Positions 45,426-57,000 of a stretch of DNA of 64,000 bases are shown here, one piece after another; within the stretch, counting starts at the first letter, position 1, and each line of letters opens with the position of its first letter. Below the pieces are notes generated by a model. It did not search any database. It had not been told where the DNA came from and saw only the letters and a program-made list of their open reading frames with translations. The stretch is from positions 63,192,142-63,256,141 of the forward strand of contig CM055099.1 of NCBI GenBank assembly GCA_029204225.1, written 5' to 3'. Source of the DNA: Diphasiastrum complanatum. Its lineage: Eukaryota; Streptophyta; Lycopodiopsida; Lycopodiales; Lycopodiaceae. The translations under genes and the position numbers were made by a program.

Positions 45426-46525
45426 GTAGAGCACTCAGCCGGAGCTATTGTGGAACAAAGCTGTGATGAAGCTATTTGCAAAAAGGTTGTCGGCTCCTAC
45501 GGCAGTCCTGCCTATAATGCTACAGATTATAAAAATGAAGTTTTCAAGGAAAAATGCCCAACTGAAAGAAAATATAGTCACATACTCGAAACGTCTGAAG
45601 TTAAAGCCATGCTAGCATCACAGATCACAGCATCTTTTGTTGAAGTCAAAGAAGGTGTCATTTCTCTGCTGAGAAAGTGCCTGGGAGCTGAGAACCAAGG
45701 AATCTCACATTTTGCTCTTTGTGGTTACATTGATCATTTTCAAAGCCAAGATGGTGAAGATGTGGGTTGGGGCTGCGGTTGGCGCAACATACAAATGTTG
45801 AGTTCGAACTTGTTATCAGAGGATCCAAATGCAAAAGCTACTTTGTTTGGAGGTGCAGGATTTGTTCCGAATATTCAAGCCTTGCAGCAGTGGCTAGAGA
45901 TTGCATGGGCCAGAGGCTTTGACCCACCTGGAGCAGATCATTTTGGATGGAAGATCTATGGAACAACAAAGTGGATTGGGACCACAGAATGTGCTTCACT
46001 CTTTCGCTCATTTGGTCTTCGAGCCCAAATATTTGATTTTATGACAGGCCATTGTGATCCAACAGTAGATAACCAAAGCCCTTCAAATAGTCAACGCCAT
46101 TCAGGCCATCCAGATAGAAATGTGCTGCAATCAATCAACCAGAATCGTTTATCAAGTAATGTAGTTCACTGGAATGTGCAGTGTGATAACTGTGGGGTGT
46201 ATCCCATTCATGGACCAAGATTCAAAAGTACGAATAGGGAAGATTATGATCTCTGTGCTCTATGTGTGTCACATCAAAGTAATTCATTAGGAATGAAAGA
46301 GTTTCATTCGGACTATGTAAGGATAGAGAAACCTGCAGAAGCCAGTGGATGGATTGGAGGTAAGGGGAGTGACAGGAATGAATCTGGACCTCACAAAAAA
46401 AGCAAGTCTGGAAGCAGTCATCAGCAGCTTGTTGATTGGGTGTGGCAATATTTTACAACCTCCAATGCTTTGAATTCCCCAAACACTGTTGACCATCCAA
46501 CTCTCTCTCTTACCAAAGGCAAGCG
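45426..46525 (+). CDS. C78 peptidase exon with catalytic Cys and ZZ finger
   Basis: Large internal exon. The acceptor is taken as the AG at 45424-45425, though the AG at 45437-45438 is possible. The donor is AAGCG|GTAAGT at 46525/46526. It carries the catalytic cysteine, the substrate-binding helices (WLEIAWARGFDP, GTTECASLFRSFGLRA), the ZZ finger and a serine/lysine-rich linker. Confidence 0.82.
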
Positions 46526-49500
46526 GTAAGTGGCCATTGAAAATATAGAGCTTGGCTTCTAATACTTCTAAATCAGGTTATATTGATTTCCTGACGTCAA
46601 TCTAACCAAAAATTATGTCTTACAGACCACTGTATTTTCAACATCAAGGACATTCTCGGACAATAGTTGGGATTCAGCGTTGTCGAAAGAACCCAGAAGC
46701 ACCTGAAGAAGTTTTTCTTCTTGTCCTAGATCCTTCACAGGTAAACCTTTGTTACCATGGACATGATGTTGGTCTAAACTAGATATTTCTTGGCTGCTGC
46801 TTTAGTAGGTTGAATGGTTCTTCCAGCTTGTGTATGGCCCTTACCCATCTAGGTTTTCAGTGCGAAAGGTAACATTCATAAATTTAAGTAGATAGCTAAC
46901 CAGTAATTGTCTATTATGTTTAGCTGTATGACCTTTTTATGATCTTTGATAAGAGGGAATCTCTTACAGGATACTGAGATTGAATATTGAAGCCTGAAGG
47001 TTATGCTAGCAAAAACTGACTTGTTTATTTGATAGATTATATCATTGTATGTTGCTTATCTTAATTTTCTCAAAGAGTATTGAAAGTCATGGAGACAGTG
47101 GTGATATCTACTTGGATATTTTGAAGTCTGCTCGTACCTTCATGAAACTGCCATGTGCATTACACTTTTTGGTCTTCTATCGATTCTCCATGCTCAAGTT
47201 TTGCACCTACTGATTGTTCTAGTGATATCAAATAAATAGAGCGAGTGTCACTGAATGCTTTCTGGCTTTCCCAGAAAACTGATGACCTTTCAAGGGCCCT
47301 AAAATGTAACAGAGGATGGCAAAGACTTGTCAAGCGTGGGGTGCATACATTACATAAAGCAGAGTACCAGGTATCAAATGTATTATGATAAGTGACTTTC
47401 GTGCCTTTGTACCCAGGTTGGAATGCTTAGCAGATTCTTCAAATTCATTAGTCTATTTCATGTTCCATTTTTTTTGTCTCAATGTTCATGCCAACTTAGT
47501 TGAATTCTAAAATGTTGAAGTATGTTAAAAATCCTCATTGAATGGGTAGTCTATATGATGGATTTGCAGCCATGTCAATTGTTAGGCTACTCGTCTACAA
47601 AATTCTACACACTTTTGTTGTTGTTGTTGTTGTCTGTCGAGTGCTGCATGGTGCAGTCGATCAGACGTATTCTGAATCTCTTCTGATTACCTGCAGCTGA
47701 GTCAGCAACGAAATGTTTGAAATGTAAATCATGAAACATGTAATACCTGAAATATCCAAGAGCACATAAATAAGAATACTAACCATTTACATGTTTTGAT
47801 AAACACAGTAAGTAATAACTAAAGTATGGAGCACTGATAGTACTTATGAATTGATGCTTATATCATTATCATAGACTCTAGAGGCTAAAAGTTCCTACCT
47901 TGGAGTCTAGGCAAAATGAGTTTGGATGAGAGATAATTCGTTGAAATCTTGGGGGAAGTAGTACCTGAGATCTGGAAAACCACAAAAAAATTGTATGGAC
48001 TTCTACTTGAGTATTTTGAGTTTTGAAGCTTGAATCAAGGCCTTATGGCAAAAGTTCGAAAATATGAGGTTTGACAAGGTTGTTCAATCGAGTTTGGAGC
48101 TACATCAAAATGAGTTTGTTGTAGGAAAATGGCTGTGTATGGCATGCAATAGTGTTTTTGTAATAAGAGAATGATAGATAATGTGGAACAGTGCCAAACA
48201 AGATGCAAATGAAATAGCGGGACAAACTTTGCTGATAAATGACATGGAAGTACAACGGATATTCACCAAGGTCCACGTAGATACATTAAGCAACTCACCT
48301 TGTGCAAGTATGAATTTGTTGCATGCTCGGCTATGTGGAGGGGGAGAGGTATTTATACCCGTTGGTAACTTCATTATCTAGGTAGGTTGGTGGTAGGTCC
48401 ACCACATTGGGGTGGTCCAATGTCATTAATTAATTTGAATCATGTGGGCACAAATGTAAGTTTTTAAGAGTTATGTAAAGTGCATGGTGACATAGAATTT
48501 TCCATGGGGGTATTAAATACAAGATAGTAAATAGACATTACACCTAACATTTTTGAAACTTTTCTTTGGGTATTACTTTGGTGTTGATGTCTACAACTTG
48601 ATGAGTTCAATCAGAATACTAGATCTCTATAAACTTCTACTTGAAAAAAGTCCTCATCAACTATCATCTATTGTTGTGATGTGTGGAAGACCTGATTCTT
48701 TGCCAATTGGATGTCGCATGATTGTCAGTCTACGGCTGTTGGAGCTACTTGATGGAGCTGGAAGTCATCAAGTTGTTGTAGAAAACTCGGCTTTAGCAGA
48801 TAGGATTGTTGGCTGCTCAACTGCTCCATGTTATTGCACGCCCCAACCCCGCCCCAAATGAAAGGTTTGACTTGTTGCAGATCTTTGGTCTGCACAGTCT
48901 CCGGCCCAGTCTGTATCAGCATATCCTTGCAACTCTAATTCACATTGTCCATCATAAAGGATGACTAGTTTTTTGTTCCTTTGGTGCTCGTAGTATCTTT
49001 TGAACGCTTTCTAGAGTGAGATTCTTTGGCCTTACTCATGAACTAGCTCACCACTCCGACATCATATGTGATAGGTGGATGTGTGGTGGTCAAATAAATG
49101 AGGTTTTTGATTGGTCGTCTATACAAAGTATCATCTCCCTCAGATGATTCATCGTCCCTTTGTAAAATTTTCTTCTGGTTCAATGAGGGTTGAGATGGGT
49201 TTGCAGTCTTGCATATTAAATTGCTTCATGGTTTCTTTCACCTATTCAGCTTGAGGAATAAATTTTGTTCTCCTCGTAATTCATCAACCAAACGGTAATG
49301 TAGAAATGTGAGTAGTCATCTTAAATTTATTTACCAAGTCTTTTTGAGGATCATCAATGAAGCTCCTACGAGTACTTGTATTAAGCAAATCAACCACATA
49401 CAAGATAACCACCAAAATATCACGCTGTTGCTAAATGAATAGATTGACTCCAATGTTGTTACGTTCAAAACCATTTTTGTGAAATCTTTTGAATAAACCA

Positions 49501-50936
49501 TTCAGGGTAGCACTTAGGCATAATGTGCTACCACAGCAAGTGCAATCCTAATGGTGGGCATTTGAGCCACTGGAGCAAAATTCTGATTATAGTCATTTCC
49601 TTTTTTGGTGCATAACGTTTTGCTGCTAACAACAGTTTCCTACATTTTGAGAATCAGCCTTTGCATACTTAGACGAATAGGCTTTCCAGGCAGTTTGAAT
49701 TGGGCCTGCCTGGAAAGAATCCTAGAACTGCATTAAGGTTTTAGAAAAAGTTAACTTTTATTATTGATTTCAAGGAATATGTTTGGAGTTAGATCAAGCA
49801 CCTGATTTTGATAGTTGCTATCTAATCTGCAAGTAATCTCATTCATCTGAAATGAGATAGATTGTCCATAGCCTGTTCCCATTTTTTCTCCTCATTGCCT
49901 CTTCGAACGTATGTACCTCCGTTGTTCCAAAAGTACTACACATTAAGTGCATTATTAGTCTCATGCCTTCGGCGCTTTGTTGTTGTTGTTGTTGTTGTTG
50001 TTAAGGTCACTGCTGCCTAGTTATTCTTATGATACCCGCTTCACTTGATTCTACTTGATCAATACTTCCATTTGCATTGAATTTGGTTTTTGTAGACTCA
50101 CAACCATTAGGATCTTTCTTTATTGCAACTGTACTGATTCCCATGTTGTGTTATCATGATAAAATCGTATTGTTCTTCTATAGCCTTCAGTTGTTGAATG
50201 TCTACATGAAGACTGTTAAGCTATACCGATGGGCGAAATATGCGAAATGAAGGCATTACAATATGCATCATAGAGTGTGATAACAATGCTTTGGAAGATA
50301 AATACTGTAATCTTCTCATTTTCTTAACACTACTTTCAATTCTCTAAACAATATTAATCACCAATGCTTTTTCCTTACTCTCAGATACCAGCACTAAAGT
50401 ATCAATCTATTGTTGAACAAGTACAATATTAATCACCAATACTTTTTCCTTACTCTCAGATACAAGCAATCATGTACCAGTCTATTGTTGAACAGGTACA
50501 AGGGTGGTCCTTACCCGGGGAAATCCTCTAGTGAGACTTGGCCTAGTACATAGGGTTGTCCCCTCTACAATGCCATGGGCTAGAGAAGGATGCTTCCACT
50601 GTCCAGCAGGACAAGGCAGAGTAGGCGACATATTGTTCAAAGGTCCAAGTAGAGACCGTTTGACTCCTCACATCCAGAGCATTTCACGATTTTGATCATG
50701 TCCTACTTTAGGGTTTCAGCCGAGACTTGAGGCTTGTTTTTACATCATGATATATATGTGTTCCTTTCCACTTCGTAGAGAGATATACAACATATCTATT
50801 TTAGATTGTTTATTTTTACTTATTTTGTTTTCTTTTACGAAGATGTTTTTTACACGCTCCTAGAGTGTCGTACACACTTGAGATGTACATTTATTCTATC
50901 TTTTGTACCCTTGGGTACCTATAAGACATCAATAAA

Positions 50937-51014
<78 letters not shown>

Positions 51015-54000
51015 GCCAGAGAGGGGTTATATAGGCAGTTGGATTGCTTATAGGGCTTTTGTACCAATGTACTAGATGGGGTCTGGGGTGAACATTGCGA
51101 AGACCAAGGTTATGGTCTTCAACACTTCTCGAGCTTTCATGCAACGTCAGGAGCTCACTCTCGATGGACAGATCCTCAAGGTAGTGTCTTCGTATACATA
51201 TTTGGGGATACTTTTTTTGGCCCTACATTTAGCATGTGACAGGTAACTACTACTCGACTTGGGAAGGGACATGCCTCCCTTGTTTAGTTAGAGCGATTTT
51301 GTTTTAGGAAGTCCATTTGGGATGCTTGGAGTAAGTGTAGACTTTTTGATACCATTGTCACCCCCACAGCCTCATACACGCAGTAGCAAGGTTACTGGCC
51401 GGTTCGAATCGGGCCGATTCGAACCGGTTCAAACTGTTTCGAACCGGCCAGGCTGGTTTAAAACAAAAAATCATTTGAACCCAAAAGAAAAAAAATATTC
51501 AAAAGGTTTTTTGGCTTTTTTTGAGGGTTTTTTTTGTCCCGGTTCGAATCGGATTTCGGTTTGAACGGGCTCCGAATGGTTCGAGGTTCGAACCGCGATT
51601 TGTGCAACTATGTGCAGCAGAGACATGATGTAGCAGTCTTTCCTCCTCACACTGGGCCAGTATCTCAAGATTACAAATCACCATGTTAGCTCGTATGATT
51701 CGTGCTAAGCCCTCCATTCGAGATCCTCCTTGCCGAGTTTGATGTTCCACCCATACAATTAGATGCAGCTTTCTAGCTCATTTCATATATTAAGAGAGTC
51801 CAGGCACTTCTAGATGCAGATGGGAGATACACACATATAGCTCTTACCTCATCACAATATTTTCATGATCAGGGCTACAAGCTCAGGCATCCCACCTCCT
51901 CCTTGAGTCATTTGGTATCTCCATTACAGAGCTTCCCTTGGGTACTCACTAGTATATCAGACGCTTCATATATCGAGCATATCTCAGCCGTACATGGAGG
52001 CGGCAGCTAGGGGTTAAGCTTGATTATTACCAGACTCATTTCATTGAGCTAGATATAGTGGGGTTCCCAGTTTTGCCACACTATTTGGATTTACATTGGG
52101 ACAGCTCCACGTATCATCACAATAGTTGGCTATTGAGATCGAGAGATTTCATGGTATTTCGAGAGAGGAGCGGATTTGCCAGTTATTCTCTTTGGGTGAG
52201 GTGGAGTCTGAGGAGCACTTACACTGTTTTCATTACTGTTTTGGAGACGTTTCATATGCTCTCATTGTTACTACATACTTGACATGTACATTACCAGTCT
52301 TATATGTCTTTTGGCATGGAAAAGACATTTATAAAGCTTTCTTTCTTTCTCTCTCTCCAGGCTCTCTTCTAGAAGGGGAGTTAATACATGCAGCCAGCCT
52401 CTCTCTTCCTTTATCTCATGCTGCAGATCCAGCATAAATATAAGTGCCATCTTGTCGTTTTGAGGTGGTCTTCTTCTTCTGGTAGGGAGCTCTATGCTGA
52501 GAGAATAGATGGTTAATTGAATAAAATTCTGCTAGCACAATTGAGAATTGCTCGGTTGATCCGAAGCTTCATGTATTTCCATTTCTTGTAATCAAGTCCC
52601 AAATTTGGGGAGGGTGCCTACTCCGTTCTCAATGTTGTGTTTTTCTTTTGTTTCATGTTGCCAAAACTTTATGCATGTCACTGAATGTTAATGCATGTGC
52701 ATTTGCATATTAATTTCCATTTGCATGTTGTTGTAATCTACCTATGATATTGAATAGTCGCTTGCATGTCGATTGAATCACATTAATAACTAATTTCCTA
52801 GCTAGATCTATTACAAATATGTGCATGACAAATATATAGACCAAGATTGGAAGTGGAGTCATTAATATATGTCATGACTATGGTGACACGGAATTTGCAA
52901 CAACGGAAGGGGAGGGGAACTACAATATTGGTGATAGATGACATTATTTTGATGCTCTTGTAGGAGTTGATGCCATTTCTTAGAATTTGGGAAACTTGGA
53001 ATGATCGACATCATAGGTTAATTTTTGCCTCTTGTAAAGAATTTTGTACATATGGCCCTTTGGTGGTTCTTGTAATTTACCACCAAGTTTTACGAAAATT
53101 CTATAAAATATTTTCTGAAAAAATTTCATGTCATTGACTCTCTCATGGTCCAATCAACTTTGTCTCACCATGTTAGAGTTCGAACCATACTCTCACATGA
53201 AGTTTCCTTTCTTTGGGTCTTTTTAGGATCGAGGGCTTTTTGGTTAGTTTCGTAAAAGACTTTCGGTGTGAGAGGGAGTCAAGTAGTGTTACTTCAAGAA
53301 GTCGTGGGCACTTGATCGCATGCTATTGTTAGTGATCTTTTGAGTGTAACATGCGGAGCTATTTAGGTAGCTCACCGCTTTACAACAGCCTTGTTAAACA
53401 AACACGGTGGACAATAAGACCAATAGCCTTCAGGAGGGCCTGGTCTTAAAACACTTGCCTGACTTCTTAAAATATAATCTTTGCTCTCCTACTTTGAGCA
53501 CTTTAGAGGTTTGCTCTTCCAACCGTTTACCCCTTTGTTTTGCTACTTGAAACGATATAAATCATAGAGAAAGGTTTAACTTTCTGTCTAGATCTAATTT
53601 GAATAAACTTCATAATTTTGGAGAAGGCCCTATTAAATGGTCTATTTTAAGTCTTTGCTTGTTGGTATTCATTGTACGAATAACCATATCGGAATTTTGA
53701 ATCGCCTTACATGTCTTAGAGAAAAACATGTGCATACTTCTATGTCTCTTAGCCCAATCCATGCCACCCAAGTGATCTATATCATTTATAACATACGAAG
53801 TAGTAGTATGGTATATGTTGGCCAAACTTATCAATCTGCTTTTGTACGTTTTCAAGAACATGTTCGAGAAGCTAGAAGAGTGCATAACTCTAAGTTCTTA
53901 AAGAAGAGTTAAAACCTTTGTGTACTGCTTTAGCCAAGTGTGGTTTTGAGTCTTTTAGGGTCTTTTCCATTGAGCAAGATTACATGGCGATTCGAATCGG

Positions 54001-57000
54001 CCGGCCAATTCATTACGGTTCTTTCTGGTTCGAACCGGCAGGCCAGGTTCGAATTGGAAAACGGTTCGAACCTCTCTTTGTTATTTTTAACTTTTTTTTG
54101 CTTTGGGATGTTAACTGTTTTATAATGGGCCTTGGGGGACTCAATTTGTGGAGACTCAGAGTGGAGACAATGTTTGAGAAGGCTGAAGTCAGAAGATGAG
54201 TACATTGTACAAGGATCTGCTTGCTAAGGAGACTGTGGAGTTAGGGTTTAGGAGTATAATTGAGGTGATATGGTAGCTAGGTAGGTTCTGAATCATCTGA
54301 CAATTGGAACTTGGAGCAATGCTTCTGCTACATTACCTACTGTCAGTGCTTAAGATTGTAATTTTGTGTCAAACTTATTTGCAATGTGGAGAAAAGAATA
54401 AACAAGAAGTTTATAACTTATGCTAATGTTTGAGAAGGCTGAAGATGAGCATTGAGTACAACTATTTGAAGGATCTGCTTGCTAAGAGGACTGAGGAGTA
54501 CGATCATTCATCATTCATGATTCAACATTGTTTCTCATGCAGAAGAAAGAAGTGACGTATATAAAACCTACACTAATGTGTCTAAATGTTTCAATAGAGG
54601 AAGCCAAAATAATCCAGATTCTACATAGTACACTACAATCCAACATTTGCATATGAAGTTCCAAGTAATGTCTGATAGACCAGCAAATGCTTTTGTAAAA
54701 TCCATGTGTTTGATAGGCTATAGCAATGAAACACACCCATCTTGTATTAATCAATACAGTGATACATTGGACCTGAAATTTTGTTGGTTTAGAAACAATT
54801 GTGATAAGCGGCAAGCCACAGACTCTGGGTTAGATGAAGTTACTAGTTCTACTAGCACTCACACAAAACCAAGCATAGAGAGAATTCAGATCATAGGAGA
54901 ATTGAGCAATGCTCTAGCATATTGGAATGATTGTGGTGGGGTGCCAACCTACTTAAATAGTTTCTCTAATGAATGAGAAAAGCTAAGAGCCTAATGCAAA
55001 TAGCAAAATAGCAAAAGCTAATTATTGATAATACTACCTATATTCCTGATAATACTGATAATTCCTGACACTGTCGCATTTTTCGCATTTTTGCGAAAAA
55101 GGAGACACTGTCCCTAAAATGCCTTGGAAAGGTTTAGACCTTTAGAAAAAAAGGGACACTTACCCTTAGAAAAATGACGTTTGCCTTAGAATTGATTTTT
55201 ACCCTACAGTCGGCTTTTTCGCCCTTCGAAAAAAAACGATACCTTCCCTTAGAAAAGGGACATTGTCCTACTGTAGCGTTTTTTGCCTCCTTAGAAATAA
55301 GGGCACTGCCCTTAGAAAAGGTCTCTGCCATTCTGTCGCGTTTTTCGCCTTTCTGGAAAAAGCGACACCGTCTTTAAGGCACCCATCTACATACATAAGC
55401 AATAAAAAACGAATTTACTATAAATAGTAATGGCCCCTATAATAGCACGCAGGCATGGCCAAACTATCATTAAGGGGTATCAAATAAACATTAATTCCTA
55501 ACAACCCCCCTTAATGTTTACTATGTTATCTATTACTCCTAGAAGTTCTCTAAACTTCTGAAATTTTTCTTTGTCAAGTCCTTTGGTAAAGATATCTGCA
55601 ACTTGTTTTCCTGTAGGCTCCACTTCCCCTGTAGATGGACCCTTGGTTTCCAACAATGTAGCCATGTAAGCAAAGTTTACATCCTCATCCTTATGATGAT
55701 CCGCCTGTCGACCCTGATCTTCATGTTGCTTTTCAAGTCTAGCTGATCTCCATGCCCACGACTGGTCTCGGGTAACGTGTCCATGCTAGGGATTAGTAGA
55801 CCAACAACCCGCAAGTTAATTGTGACTATAAGGGAATTGGGGCCCTTATGTGTATAAGGTCATAATTAATGGTTGTAGGCCTAAACTCATGATGTTGGAT
55901 TTGTATGGGTCTATCAGTGAGTCATTGGGGAACTGGATGACGTGGCCTAGATAGGCTGCAGAGGTGTCCAGTGAGGTGTCACAGTGCACTACTAGTGGTG
56001 CATGGGCCTTGGAGGGTATAAGTATACCTATTGGGCTCTCACTAGTGTATGCTTGATTGCATGATTGGTAGCTACATGCTGCTAGAGTGATTCCTCATTT
56101 CCCTTTGAGATTGATCCATAGCTTGGGGGCTAGATCCGTTCGATCTAGGTTTGGTTGGGTTGGTTTGTCCACCATCCGTTCCCTTGTTGGTTGCTTGTAT
56201 TGGCATGTTTAGATAATATCGTGTGTGTAGGACTTTATACCTTGTGTACTGGATTCTCCCTGTTCCGTAATGACACTATCCTTAATAGTTTCATATTACC
56301 ATCTAGGCAATCTTCTAGCTTCTAATGTAGGATGCTTCCTGCCTGGTGAAGTAGGAGGTGAATAAGTATCCCATATACTTGATCTCTCCTTCCTATCTCA
56401 ACCAAAGTCACTTTAGGTTCTTGGATTGGCGTAGGCGATACATGTGTCGATTCAGGTTCTTGTAATAACTCGTCACATAATATAGGGATTCCTCCATCTT
56501 GATCCTTATCAAAATATATCTCTGTATCTTTATGAGTTGCCTCCTCATCAACGACTACATCCCTACTTATGATTATTTTCTTACCCTCCAAGTCATATAA
56601 CCTGTATTCCTTCTCTTGATTATCATAACCAAGAAATAAACACTTGGTCGCCTTAGAATCCAATTTGCTCCTGGAATCCTTAGGCATAGATGCACAGCGT
56701 TTTTGAAACGCGGTTCAGAAACGCGTTTCTGAAAATTTCAAACAGAAACGTTTTTTTTTCTATTTATTTATAAATTTTGATTTTTTTTGGGCATTGTATC
56801 AGACGAAAGCTCTAATTAAGAGCATCATTATTGTTTTATAGTTTGCCGACTGTTTCGGGTGCAGGATGGTCCAGTTCAGGTGCATTAATCCATGTTGGGT
56901 TCTGTCAAGGATAAAAATTCAAAAGTAACCTCTAGCCTGTTCGTTACGTAAGATTATAGATGGTCCCAATAAAAAATTTTGCAGCCAGAATACAGTAACT

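Noticed and set aside
50504-50695. ORF of 63 codons after the 75-bp duplication
   Set aside because: No domain, no splice context, close to LINE debris.
54647-54976. ORF of 109 codons in the large intron
   Set aside because: No motif recognised, ends at a repeat junction, and composition gives no support for coding.
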